64,000 nt of DNA from Bacteroidetes bacterium B1(2017) (lineage in GTDB: Bacteria; Bacteroidota; Bacteroidia; UKL13-3). This document shows, in pieces, positions 9,287 to 17,839 of the stretch. The position numbers and the translations under genes were made by a program. The stretch lies in the NCBI GenBank assembly GCA_002256395.1, contig NKJG01000001.1, forward strand, positions 186,001-250,000. The letters run 5' to 3'. Below the pieces are notes generated by a model, which worked only from the letters and a program-made list of their open reading frames with translations, searched no databases and was not told the DNA's origin. Positions within the stretch are counted from its first letter, which is position 1, and every line of letters begins with the position of its first letter.

Positions 9287-10951
9287 ATGAAAATTAAAGC
9301 AGCAGTATTGTTTTTGTTAGCACTAGGTGCAGCAAACGTTTTTGGAATAAAACCTGAAAAAGCAAAAATTCAAAAAGTAACGGTTTACCTCCAAGGAGCA
9401 CACCTGTATTACTCAGAACAAGTAAACCTAGTACCTGGTAATAATGAATTTATTTTCGAAAACATCTCTGCAGCTATTGTTGCTGCTACACTACAGGCGA
9501 GTGCAAAAGGAGGAACTTTAATGGAAATTAAACATCAAATTAGATACAAAGAAAGAAAGCCAGTTGTTAAACAATACGGCGCAGCAATTGCCATGGTAAT
9601 GGACTCATTAGAAGAAAATGAATATTCTATTCAAGCAGCAGATAATCATTTGAGTGTATTGGCACAAGAAAAGAAAATGTTGCTCAACAACCGCCTTATT
9701 CGTGGCGATTCACCTAAAGACTCATTGCCTCTTTTAAGAGAAAGTATGGCATTTACTCGCGAAAAATTAAATGAAATTTTAGAGCAGGAACTTAAATGGA
9801 ATAGGCATAAAGACAAACTTAATAAAGAAAAAAACCGCCTTACCCTGCGCCATCAGGAACTAGAATTATTGCAAAATGGCGATTATAATGAAGATGGTTT
9901 AGCAGCTATTCCAATTCAACAAGTAGTGGCAACAGTTTATGCAGAGCAAGCAGGTTTGGCTCAGGTAAACTTCAACTATTTTGTACAAAATGCCAATTGG
10001 ATTCCAAACTACGATTTAATTGCCAGCTCAAGTACCAATCAAATTCAATTAAAATATTTTGCCCATGTAAGTCAAACCTCTGGCCTAAACTGGAGCCAGG
10101 CCAACCTTACTTTAAGCACCAGCAACCCAATGGAACGTAATATTAAACCAGCCTTGGCAACTTGGTACTTAGGATTTCAAGAATATAGAAAGTTTAAATC
10201 TTTAAGCATGTCTAATTCTGCCATGCCCATGCAAGCTGCTACTCTAAATACAAAAAAACCAACCCAAACAGATGATGTAAAAATGGAAGATTATGCCGAA
10301 GCAAAAGACATGGCAGAATACATAAACATCACCGAAAATTTAATACGCACCGAATATGAAATTAGGTTGAAATATGAAATTGAAAGCGATGGAAAAGCCC
10401 ATAAAGTAATGATTAGAGAACAAAATATTCCGATGACACTAGCCTTTGCAGCCGTTCCAAAAGTTTGCTCCGATGCCTTTTTAATGGGAAGAGTTTCGGG
10501 CTGGGAAGACCTAGGAATTTTGCCAGGCGCTGCCAGAATTTATTTTGATAATGGCTATGTAGGCGAAACCTTTTTAAACAACCAAAGCACCACCGATACC
10601 TTAGACCTAAACTTAGGAAAAGACAAAAGTATAGTGATGACTCGCAAGAAAATTAAAGAAAAAAACAAAGTAAAAACCTTTGAAAACGAGCGCATAGAAA
10701 CAAGATCAATCGAGTTAATCATCCGTAATACCAAATCGGTGGCCGTTGAAATGAACTTAGAAGACCAAATACCTGTTGCCATGAATACAAACGAAATTAA
10801 AGTAACACTGCTTGATGCCGATGGCGCTAGCCTAGACGAAAGCACTGGTTTTCTATCCTGGAACCTAAAAATGGGTGCCAAAGAAACCAAGAAAATTGTG
10901 TTTACCTACGAAATTCGCTATCCAAAAAACAAGGTGGTTTACGGATTATAA
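9287..10951 (+). CDS. MuiA-like DUF4139 domain-containing exported protein
   Basis: This 554-residue product has a signal peptide (about residues 1-20), an N-terminal DUF4140 domain (VTVYLQGAHLYYSEQVNL), a coiled-coil middle section rich in Glu/Lys/Leu (about 100-200), and the DUF4139 beta-barrel-like C-terminal half (from about residue 215, with NWIPNYDLIAS). The family is known as mucoidy inhibitor MuiA-like, but its molecular role is unknown. The Met/Ala-rich stretch near residue 310 is a variable linker. It stands alone, followed 94 bases later by ileS. Confidence 0.85.
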   Translation: MKIKAAVLFLLALGAANVFGIKPEKAKIQKVTVYLQGAHLYYSEQVNLVPGNNEFIFENISAAIVAATLQASAKGGTLMEIKHQIRYKERKPVVKQYGAAIAMVMDSLEENEYSIQAADNHLSVLAQEKKMLLNNRLIRGDSPKDSLPLLRESMAFTREKLNEILEQELKWNRHKDKLNKEKNRLTLRHQELELLQNGDYNEDGLAAIPIQQVVATVYAEQAGLAQVNFNYFVQNANWIPNYDLIASSSTNQIQLKYFAHVSQTSGLNWSQANLTLSTSNPMERNIKPALATWYLGFQEYRKFKSLSMSNSAMPMQAATLNTKKPTQTDDVKMEDYAEAKDMAEYINITENLIRTEYEIRLKYEIESDGKAHKVMIREQNIPMTLAFAAVPKVCSDAFLMGRVSGWEDLGILPGAARIYFDNGYVGETFLNNQSTTDTLDLNLGKDKSIVMTRKKIKEKNKVKTFENERIETRSIELIIRNTKSVAVEMNLEDQIPVAMNTNEIKVTLLDADGASLDESTGFLSWNLKMGAKETKKIVFTYEIRYPKNKVVYGL

Positions 10952-10990
10952 TCCCTTATTAGAGAGTATGTATTTATGGCAGAAAATCCC

Positions 10991-10998
10991 TATTTTTG
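10991..10998 (+). promoter_or_regulatory. Candidate -7 promoter element for ileS
   Basis: TATTTTTG fits the Bacteroidota -7 consensus TAnnTTTG and lies 47 bases before the ileS ATG. No clear TTG -33 element is found at the usual distance, so this is a partial match. Confidence 0.35.
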
Positions 10999-11045
10999 CA
11001 GGCCTTTGGAAAATCCACTCAAAAACCAAAGTAATTGTAATAGAG

Positions 11046-14000
11046 ATGAGTAAGTATAAAGAATATAAAAAACTTGATTTCCCTGCCTTTGAAGAAGCCA
11101 TGTTGGCCTATTGGAAAGAGGAACAAGTATTTGAAAAAAGTGTTAGTAGTCGCGAAGGTGCACCTTCATATGTGTTTTATGAAGGTCCACCTAGCGCCAA
11201 TGGAATGCCCGGTATTCACCACGTAATGGCACGTGCCGTAAAAGATATTTTTTGCCGTTACAATACCCTTAAAGGATTTCAAGTAAAGCGCAAAGCAGGT
11301 TGGGATACCCATGGTTTGCCAGTTGAATTACAGGTGGAGAAAACCATGGGTATTACCAAAGAAGATATTGGAAAGAAAATTACGGTGGCAGAATATAATG
11401 AAGCTTGCCGCAAAGATGTAATGAAATACACCGATGTATGGGATAAATTAACCAATAGAATGGGCTATTGGGTTGATCTTAGCGACCCGTATATTACCTA
11501 CGAAGACAACTATATTGAAAGCCTTTGGTATTTATTAAAAGAACTGTACAAAAAAGGATATTTATACAAAGGATATACCATACAACCCTACTCTCCTGCT
11601 GCAGGCACAGGTTTAAGTAGCCATGAGCTGAACCAACCAGGAACTTATAAAGATGTAAAAGACAATACCGTTGTTGCTCAATTTGAGTTAGAAGATTCTA
11701 GCCTAATAAGTAATACAGGTGATACAGTTTATTTCTTGGCTTGGACAACCACTCCATGGACACTTCCATCGAATACGGCTTTAGCGGTTGGTGAAAAAAT
11801 TACTTATGCAGTGGTTAAATCATTTAACCCCTATACTCATTTGCCAATTACCGTTGTTTTGGCAAAAGATTTAGTAGGTAAATATTTCCCAGAAAGCAAT
11901 GCCGGCTTAAACCTAAGTGAATACAAACACGGCGACAAAAAAATACCCTTTGAAGTACTAAAAGAAATTTCGGGTAAAGAACTTGCGGGCATTAAATACA
12001 AACAACTTTTGCCGTATGTGCAGCCAGACAATGGCGATGCCTTTAAAGTAATTTTAGGCGATTTTGTAACCACATCAGATGGTACAGGTATTGTACACAT
12101 TGCTCCTAGTTTTGGTGCTGATGACTTTAGAGTTGGAAAACAAAATGGCATGGGTTCTCTAACCTTAGTTGATAAGCGTGGTAAGTTTTTGGAAACTGTA
12201 TTAGATCCAATCTTTCCGCTTGATGGACGTTTTGTAAAAGAAGCCTACTTAACAGAAGATGAGAAGGCTATTGAACTAAGTATTCAACAAGAAAGATTAG
12301 CAGGCATTATCCCTAAACTAGACAAATACTTAAGTGTTGACGAACTTATTGCCCTAAAACTTAAGATTGAAAACAAGGCCTTTAAAATCGAAAAATACGA
12401 CCATACCTATCCTCATTGCTGGAGAACAGATAAGCCTATTTTATATTATCCATTAGAAAGTTGGTTCATCAAAACAACAGCTGTAAAAGAGCGTTTGGTT
12501 GAATTGAATAAAACCATTAATTGGAAACCTGAACATACCGGAACAGGCCGCTTTGGCAATTGGCTAGAAAACCTAGTGGATTGGAACTTGAGCCGATCTA
12601 GGTATTGGGGAACACCCTTGCCAATTTGGAAAACCGAAGATGGTAGCGAAGAAATTTGTATTGGTTCAAAAGAAGAACTTGAACGCGAAATACAAAAAGG
12701 AATTGACGCTGGTTTTATGGAAACAGGCTTTACCCTTAAAGACCTTCATAAACCATATGTTGACCACGTAATATTAGTTTCGTCCCGTGGCGAAAAAATG
12801 TTTCGTGAGCCAGACTTAATTGATGTTTGGTTTGATAGTGGCGCTATGCCATATGCTCAATGGCATTGGCCTTTTGAAAACGAAGAAACTTTCCGTAAAA
12901 ACTTCCCTGCCGATTTTATAGCCGAAGGAGTTGACCAAACACGTGGTTGGTTCTTTACGCTGCATGCTCTTTCTGTTTTATTGTTTGATAGCATTAGCTA
13001 CAAAAATGTAATTGCAAACGGCTTGGTTCTAGATAAAAATGGCAACAAAATGAGTAAACGTTTGGGCAATGTTGTTGATCCGTTTAAGACAATTGACCAA
13101 TATGGTGCCGATGCTACACGTTGGTACATGCTTACCAATAGCGACCCTTGGGATAATTTAAAATTTGATTTGGATGGTGTGGCAGAATGCCAACGTAAGT
13201 TTTTTGGAACCCTTTATAATACCTACAATTTCTTTGCCTTATACGCAAATATAGATGGCTTCTGTTATGCCGAACCAAACATTGAGTTAGCTGATAGACC
13301 CGAAATTGACCGTTGGATTTTGAGTTTGCTAAACACCTTGGTTCAGAAAGTAGAAACCCAAATGAGCAGTTACGACCCAACTCCAGCTGCCAGAGCCATT
13401 CAAGATTTTGTGGGCGAAAATTTAAGTAACTGGTATGTGCGCTTATGCCGCCGTAGATTCTGGAAAGGCGAGTATAGCCAAGATAAAATTTCGGCTTACC
13501 AAACCTTATATACCTGCTTAGAAACCATTTCTCAATTAATGAGTCCGTTTGCGCCGTTCTATGCCGACCAACTTTTTAGAGATTTAAATATGGTAAGCAA
13601 ACGCAATATTGCTAGCTCTGTGCACCTTAGCGACTTCCCTAAAATTGATACAGGACTAATTAATAAAGAATTGGAAGAGCAAATGGAATACGCTCAATTG
13701 ATTTCTTCCTTAGTTCTTTCGCTTCGCAAAAAGGAGAATATAAAGGTTCGTCAACCTTTACAAAAAATCTTAATTCCAGTTGTGGACCAACGAATTAAGA
13801 ATGAAATTTCGCATGTAAAAGACTTGATTTTGGCTGAGGTAAACGTGAAAGAACTAGAGTTTATTGATGCCATTGACAAGTCTATAAAACCAAATTTTAA
13901 AACTTTGGGCAAAAAAGTAGGCTCAAAAATGAAGGTGGTTGCCGATAGAATTACCCAATTTTCGCAAACAGAAATTAGCCAAATTGAGGAATCAGGTACA

Positions 14001-14396
14001 CTTATTATTGAAATTGATGGTGAAAAAATAGAAATTTTGCAAAGCGACGTAGAAATTTTATCCAAAGAAATTAGTGGCTATAAGGTTGCTAATGAGGGTA
14101 GAATAACGGTTGCCTTAGATGTGAATCTTAGCGACTCTCTAAGGGAAGAAGGCATTGCTCGTGAGCTAATTAGCAAATTGCAAAACCTTAGAAAGGACCA
14201 AAACTTTGAAGTTACCGACAAAATAAGTGTAAAAATAGTCGACGATTCTTATATAAAAAGTGCTATAAATCAATTCAAAACCTATATTTGCAGCGAAATT
14301 TTGGCGACCGATATAGTACTGGTAGACGGCCTTGAAGCCGAAACAGAAATTTTGGTTGATGAAATTGCTTTAAAAGTTCAAATTGAGAAAATTTAA
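11046..14396 (+). CDS. ileS: Isoleucyl-tRNA synthetase, type 2, with GIHH in place of HIGH
   Basis: This 1116-residue class I synthetase charges tRNA-Ile. The length, the GWDTHGLPVE block and the editing-domain block TTPWTLPSNTALAVG mark it as IleRS; the size and C-terminal extension fit the eukaryote-like type 2 form. The KMSKR loop is at residues 668-672. The usual HxGH signature reads G56-I57-H58-H59, with Gly and His exchanged. Such a swapped motif has been reported in type 2 IleRS with very strong mupirocin resistance, a link I infer here. The ATG at 11046 starts a normal N-terminus (MSKYKEYKKLDFPAFEEAML); a 57-codon extension overlaps the preceding gene and is rejected. It is the only ileS in the window. 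Confidence 0.97.
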   Translation: MSKYKEYKKLDFPAFEEAMLAYWKEEQVFEKSVSSREGAPSYVFYEGPPSANGMPGIHHVMARAVKDIFCRYNTLKGFQVKRKAGWDTHGLPVELQVEKTMGITKEDIGKKITVAEYNEACRKDVMKYTDVWDKLTNRMGYWVDLSDPYITYEDNYIESLWYLLKELYKKGYLYKGYTIQPYSPAAGTGLSSHELNQPGTYKDVKDNTVVAQFELEDSSLISNTGDTVYFLAWTTTPWTLPSNTALAVGEKITYAVVKSFNPYTHLPITVVLAKDLVGKYFPESNAGLNLSEYKHGDKKIPFEVLKEISGKELAGIKYKQLLPYVQPDNGDAFKVILGDFVTTSDGTGIVHIAPSFGADDFRVGKQNGMGSLTLVDKRGKFLETVLDPIFPLDGRFVKEAYLTEDEKAIELSIQQERLAGIIPKLDKYLSVDELIALKLKIENKAFKIEKYDHTYPHCWRTDKPILYYPLESWFIKTTAVKERLVELNKTINWKPEHTGTGRFGNWLENLVDWNLSRSRYWGTPLPIWKTEDGSEEICIGSKEELEREIQKGIDAGFMETGFTLKDLHKPYVDHVILVSSRGEKMFREPDLIDVWFDSGAMPYAQWHWPFENEETFRKNFPADFIAEGVDQTRGWFFTLHALSVLLFDSISYKNVIANGLVLDKNGNKMSKRLGNVVDPFKTIDQYGADATRWYMLTNSDPWDNLKFDLDGVAECQRKFFGTLYNTYNFFALYANIDGFCYAEPNIELADRPEIDRWILSLLNTLVQKVETQMSSYDPTPAARAIQDFVGENLSNWYVRLCRRRFWKGEYSQDKISAYQTLYTCLETISQLMSPFAPFYADQLFRDLNMVSKRNIASSVHLSDFPKIDTGLINKELEEQMEYAQLISSLVLSLRKKENIKVRQPLQKILIPVVDQRIKNEISHVKDLILAEVNVKELEFIDAIDKSIKPNFKTLGKKVGSKMKVVADRITQFSQTEISQIEESGTLIIEIDGEKIEILQSDVEILSKEISGYKVANEGRITVALDVNLSDSLREEGIARELISKLQNLRKDQNFEVTDKISVKIVDDSYIKSAINQFKTYICSEILATDIVLVDGLEAETEILVDEIALKVQIEKI

Positions 14397-14404
14397 CTAG
14401 ACCC

Positions 14405-15703
14405 ATGGCTAAGAAAATTACAAAAAGTGCAGCTAAAAAAGTAGTAAAGAAAGCTGCTCCTAAAAAAACACTTGCAAAACCTGTGGCTAAAAAGCCTGTT
14501 GCAAAACCTGTGGCAAAGAAACCAGTTGCTAAAAAACCTGTTGCCAAAAAGCCAGTGGCTAAAAAGCCTATCGCTAAAAAAGCAGTAGTGACTAAACCAG
14601 TAGCTAAAAAACCGGTCGCTAAAAAACCAGTTGCTAAGAAGCCAATAGCCAAAAAGCCTGTTGCTAAGAAGCCAGTTGCTAAAAAACCAATAGCTAAAAA
14701 ACCAATAGCTAAAAAACCAATTGCTAAAAAGCCAGTTGCTAAAAAACCTGTCGCTAAAAAGCCAATCGCTAAAAATCCAGTCGCTAAAAAACCAGTTGCT
14801 AATAAACCAATAGCAAAAAAGCCTGTTGCTAAAAAGCCTATCGCTATAAAAGCAGTGGTGTCTAAACCAGTTGCTAAGAAGCCAATTGCTAAAAAAGCAG
14901 TGGTAGCTAAACCAGTTGCTAAGAAGCCAATTGCTAAAAAAGCAGTTGTAGCTAAACCAGTTGCTAAGAAGCCTATCGCTAAAAAAGCAGTAGTGGCTAA
15001 ACCAGTTGCTAAGAAGCCAATTTCTAAAAAGGCAGTAGTGGTAGCCAAACCAGTTGCTAAGAAGCCAATCGCTAAAAAGGCAGTAGTGGTAGCCAAACCA
15101 GTTGCTAAAAAAGCGATTGTGGTTGCGAAGCCAATAGTTAAAAAAGAAGTGGTTATTGCTAAACCTATAGCCAAAAAAGAAGTAGTTACTGCTAAACCAG
15201 TAGTTGCTAAAAAAGCTGTTGTAGTTGAACCTAAGAAAATTAATACAGCTCCAAAACCACTAAAGCCAGTTGTAAGTAAAGCTCCTGTATTTGAAGAGAA
15301 ACCAGAAGAATTTCCTTCGATTACGGGTGATACTAAAAGATATAGTGATGCTGAGTTAGTTGAGTTTAAAGAATTAATAAATAAAAAGTTGGTTGTTGCT
15401 AAAGAGGAAATGAATAACTTGTTGCAACAAATGCAAAACCCTGGAATTAATGGTGGTGCAGATACCGACAACTCATATAACAAATTAGACGACGGTGCAT
15501 CTACTTCAGAAAAAGAATATTTAAGTCAGCTTGCAGCACGACAACGTAAGTTTATTGAAAACTTAGAAAATGCCTTAATAAGAATAGAAAACAAAACCTA
15601 TGGCATTTGTAAAGTTACAGGTAAACTTATTTCAAAAGAGCGTTTACGTGCAGTGCCACATACAACCTTGAGTATGGAAGCTAAATTGCAACAATACAAA
15701 TAG
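14405..15703 (+). CDS. TraR/DksA-family protein with long histone H1-like AKKP repeat tail
   Basis: The 432-residue protein has two parts. Residues about 1-290 are a lysine/alanine/proline repeat region built from KPVAKK, KPIAKK and KKAVV(V)AKP units, like the C-terminal tails of histone H1 or of AlgP. Residues about 305-432 form a DksA/TraR domain: a coiled-coil helix pair (YSDAELVEFKELINKKL, then RQRKFIENLENALIRIENKTYG) ending in CKVTGKLISKERLRAVPHTT. As in many Bacteroidota DksA homologues, only one of the four zinc cysteines remains. The DksA part should act in the RNA polymerase secondary channel; the tail would bind nucleic acid non-specifically. It follows ileS by eight bases, so the two may share a transcript. 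Confidence 0.9.
   Translation: MAKKITKSAAKKVVKKAAPKKTLAKPVAKKPVAKPVAKKPVAKKPVAKKPVAKKPIAKKAVVTKPVAKKPVAKKPVAKKPIAKKPVAKKPVAKKPIAKKPIAKKPIAKKPVAKKPVAKKPIAKNPVAKKPVANKPIAKKPVAKKPIAIKAVVSKPVAKKPIAKKAVVAKPVAKKPIAKKAVVAKPVAKKPIAKKAVVAKPVAKKPISKKAVVVAKPVAKKPIAKKAVVVAKPVAKKAIVVAKPIVKKEVVIAKPIAKKEVVTAKPVVAKKAVVVEPKKINTAPKPLKPVVSKAPVFEEKPEEFPSITGDTKRYSDAELVEFKELINKKLVVAKEEMNNLLQQMQNPGINGGADTDNSYNKLDDGASTSEKEYLSQLAARQRKFIENLENALIRIENKTYGICKVTGKLISKERLRAVPHTTLSMEAKLQQYK
14465..15235 (+). repeat. Coding tandem repeat for the AKKP tail, with a 45-bp higher-order unit
   Basis: Nearly the whole stretch is repeats of 15-base units coding KPVAK or KPIAK. From about 14866 to 15110 a second-order unit of 45 bases (coding KPVAKKPIAKKAVVA) recurs about five times with only a few base changes, the last two copies extended by one valine codon. 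This array will be prone to slippage and copy-number change. Confidence 0.92.
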
Positions 15704-15721
15704 AAATTAACTACATATGAA

Positions 15722-15760
15722 AATCCCCGATGGCTAAGCGCCTTTCGGGGATTTTTTTTT
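15722..15760 (+). terminator. Rho-independent terminator after the DksA-like gene
   Basis: A nine-pair stem (AATCCCCGA with TCGGGGATT) closes a 14-base loop and is followed by a run of T. It lies 19 bases after the stop codon. Confidence 0.9.
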
Positions 15761-15814
15761 GAATCCCAAAAAATCACCGCTTAGAAGTATAACAAGGCCT
15801 TTAACTAATTTATC

Positions 15815-15844
15815 TTGCTTAGCCTTTACATTTTTATACTTTTG
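15815..15844 (+). promoter_or_regulatory. Promoter of lspA
   Basis: TTG at 15815-15817 and TACTTTTG at 15837-15844 are separated by 19 bases, a close match to the Bacteroidota housekeeping promoter (TTG, about 19, TAnnTTTG). The lspA ATG is 18 bases further on. Confidence 0.65.
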
Positions 15845-15862
15845 TCTTAGAAAAAATCATCC

Positions 15863-16486
15863 ATGAATCTTAAAAAATTTAGCCTTCCAGTAGCCATATT
15901 GTTGTTCATTCTGGCTCTCGATCAATACTTTAAATTCTATATAAAGAATCACTTTTTCTTAGGCGAAGAAGTTTCTGTTATGGGCAATTGGTTCAAACTA
16001 CATTTTACTGAAAACTACGGAATGGCATTTGGACTTGAATTTGGGGGCAAAGCGGGTAAAATATTTTTAACTGTTTTTAGAATAATCTTTGTGGTAGTTA
16101 TTGGCTACTATGTAAAAACCCTCATCGATAAAAACACCCATAAATTATACGTGTATGGTTGGGTGCTTATTATAGCTGGTGCCCTTGGAAACATCATTGA
16201 CAGCGTATTTTATGGTGTTCATTTTGGATATGATACTTGGTTCCATGGCAGGGTGGTTGATATGCTTTACTTCCCTTTGGTTCAGACCACCATACCAGAA
16301 AACTGGCCATTTTGGGCTGGCGAAGATTTTGAGTTTTTTAGACCCGTATTTAATATTGCTGATGCCGCCATTAGCATTGGCTTTGTAGTAATTCTGCTAT
16401 TGCAAAAGAAGGTTACTGAAGCCGAAAACAACCCTAGCATAGATAAAACAGAAGAGGAACTAACACAAGAACAATTACCGAATTAG
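15863..16486 (+). CDS. lspA: Lipoprotein signal peptidase (signal peptidase II)
   Basis: The 207-residue inner-membrane protease cleaves the signal peptide of lipidated prolipoproteins. Four membrane segments are visible, with the first at about residues 8-26. Family blocks are ENYGMAFG, GALGNIIDSVFYG, GRVVDML and FNIADAAISIG; the aspartates of the last two are the expected catalytic pair. The insertion between GRVVDM and FNIAD (about 30 residues) and the charged Glu-rich tail are common in Bacteroidota LspA. It is needed by the many lipoproteins of this window, including SprE/PorW. It has its own promoter and terminator, so it is a single-gene unit. Confidence 0.95.
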   Translation: MNLKKFSLPVAILLFILALDQYFKFYIKNHFFLGEEVSVMGNWFKLHFTENYGMAFGLEFGGKAGKIFLTVFRIIFVVVIGYYVKTLIDKNTHKLYVYGWVLIIAGALGNIIDSVFYGVHFGYDTWFHGRVVDMLYFPLVQTTIPENWPFWAGEDFEFFRPVFNIADAAISIGFVVILLLQKKVTEAENNPSIDKTEEELTQEQLPN

Positions 16487-16500
16487 AAAATAGTATAGCA

Positions 16501-16541
16501 AAAAAAGTCCAACCCTATCAATAGAGTTGGACTTTTTTTTT
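16501..16541 (+). terminator. Rho-independent terminator after lspA
   Basis: AAGTCCAAC pairs with GTTGGACTT around a 12-base loop, with an A-run before and a T-run after, so it could work on both strands. The T-run runs into the -33 element of the next promoter. Confidence 0.9.
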
Positions 16542-16569
16542 GTTTTCCTCAATACATTGAGTAATTTTG
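16539..16569 (+). promoter_or_regulatory. Promoter of the AAA/DUF4143 ATPase gene
   Basis: TTTG at 16539-16542 and TAATTTTG at 16562-16569 are exactly 19 bases apart, a near-perfect Bacteroidota promoter. The predicted start site is around 16575, giving a leader of roughly 15 bases before the ATG at 16591. Confidence 0.7.
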
Positions 16570-16583
16570 CTCAATACATTGAG
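16548..16583 (+). promoter_or_regulatory. Two identical 14-bp palindromes flanking the -7 element (candidate operators)
   Basis: CTCAATACATTGAG occurs at 16548-16561 and again at 16570-16583, each a palindrome with six-base arms, centred 22 bases apart or about two helical turns. The first fills the end of the spacer and the second covers the expected transcription start, with TAATTTTG exactly between. That geometry is typical of repressor binding sites. Confidence 0.7.
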
Positions 16584-16590
16584 TAAAATA

Positions 16591-17772
16591 ATGACAACAA
16601 TACAAAGGTCTTATTTAGAGCTAATTAAATCGCGCTTGTTTGAACCAATTAGGCAAATCCAAGTTCTAGCAGGACCTAGACAAGTAGGAAAAACCACTTT
16701 GGTGAGACAGGTATTGGAAGTTTGCCAAATTCCCAATAAGTATGTAAGTGCAGATGCAATAGCTGCGGGAGACCAAGGTTGGCTGGATACAATTTGGAAT
16801 GAAGCCAGAGTATTTCAAAAAGCCAATAACTCAACTTATATTTTAGCCATTGATGAAATTCAGAAAGTATTTCAATGGAGCGAAAAAGTAAAACAATTAT
16901 GGGATGAAGACCGTGCAAATAATCAGTCTATTCATGTAATTCTATTAGGATCGTCAAGATTATTATTACAACAAGGTTTAACTGAGTCTTTAGCAGGGAG
17001 ATTTGAGTTGATACATATCCCGCATTGGAGATTTTCTGAAATGAATTCTGCTTTTGGTTTTACTCCTGAAGAATATGCTTGGTTTGGTTCCTATCCAGGT
17101 GCAGCCAACCTCATTACGGACGAAATTAGGTGGAAAAACTATGTTCGTGAATCTTTAATTGAAACAGCCATTTCCAAAGATTTACTCATGTTAACAAGAG
17201 TAGATAAACCTGCCTTACTTAGGAATCTTTTCGAATTGGGCTCGAACTATTCGGGACAAATTTTGTCTTATACCAAGTTGATTGGACAATTACAAGATGC
17301 TGGAAACACAACCACCTTGGCTCATTACCTGCGCTTATTGGATGGTGCAGGATTACTTACTGGTTTGCCAAAATTTGCCATAGATGCGGCTAGAACCAAA
17401 AGTTCAAGTCCGAGATTTCAGGTATTTAATAATGCACTCATGAATTGCTATAGCCACCAAAATTTCTCAGAAGCTAAAGCCAATCCTGAGCTTTGGGGCA
17501 GAGTGGTTGAATCTGCCGTAGGAACTCATTTATTAACTTATAGAGCAGAAGGAATCGAAATATTTTACTACCGAGAAGGTGCAGATGAAGTTGATTATAT
17601 TCTTACCTATAAAGGGAAATTTATTGCTTTAGAAATAAAGACAGCTAAGCAGCAAACAAAAGGGCTAAGTAAATTTATCTCAAAGTTCTCCCCTCATAGA
17701 AATTATCTAATTTCACCTGAAGGCATTACTTGGCAAGAATTAATAAAACTAAACCCAGCAGAGTTGTTCTAA
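16591..17772 (+). CDS. AAA_14/DUF4143 family ATPase
   Basis: The 393-residue protein has an N-terminal P-loop ATPase domain (Walker A GPRQVGKTT with K34; Walker B ILAIDEIQ near residue 88; sensor-like HVILLGSSR), a winged-helix-like middle segment (SYTKLIGQLQDAGN followed by a Leu-rich helix, about 235-270), and a C-terminal DUF4143 domain with VDYI followed by ALEIK, the D...ExK pattern of PD-(D/E)xK folds. These genes are widespread, mobile and functionally unassigned. The ATG at 16591 is used; a TTG at 16567 lies in the promoter and is rejected. It stands alone behind two palindromes and convergent to serS, which suggests an independently controlled or acquired gene. Confidence 0.9.
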   Translation: MTTIQRSYLELIKSRLFEPIRQIQVLAGPRQVGKTTLVRQVLEVCQIPNKYVSADAIAAGDQGWLDTIWNEARVFQKANNSTYILAIDEIQKVFQWSEKVKQLWDEDRANNQSIHVILLGSSRLLLQQGLTESLAGRFELIHIPHWRFSEMNSAFGFTPEEYAWFGSYPGAANLITDEIRWKNYVRESLIETAISKDLLMLTRVDKPALLRNLFELGSNYSGQILSYTKLIGQLQDAGNTTTLAHYLRLLDGAGLLTGLPKFAIDAARTKSSSPRFQVFNNALMNCYSHQNFSEAKANPELWGRVVESAVGTHLLTYRAEGIEIFYYREGADEVDYILTYKGKFIALEIKTAKQQTKGLSKFISKFSPHRNYLISPEGITWQELIKLNPAELF

Positions 17773-17839
17773 GCAATGTAATATGCAATTACAATTCAGC
17801 AAGGCTAACAACCATGGTCTATGGCCTATCGACTATAGA

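Noticed and set aside
10875-11045. A 57-codon N-terminal extension of ileS
   Set aside because: It overlaps the end of the MuiA-like gene, contains no conserved sequence, and the ATG at 11046 gives the normal IleRS start.
14275-15483. A 402-codon open frame on the minus strand, antisense to the AKKP repeat
   Set aside because: It reads as repeats of FLATGFLAIG only because the opposite strand is a periodic Lys/Ala/Pro repeat that lacks stop codons in that frame. The sense protein has a recognised DksA domain and a proper start.
16548-16583. The duplicated CTCAATACATTGAG as an attachment site or a CRISPR-like repeat
   Set aside because: There are only two copies, separated by 8 bases that form a -7 box, and no integrase or cas gene is near. 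A promoter operator explains it better.
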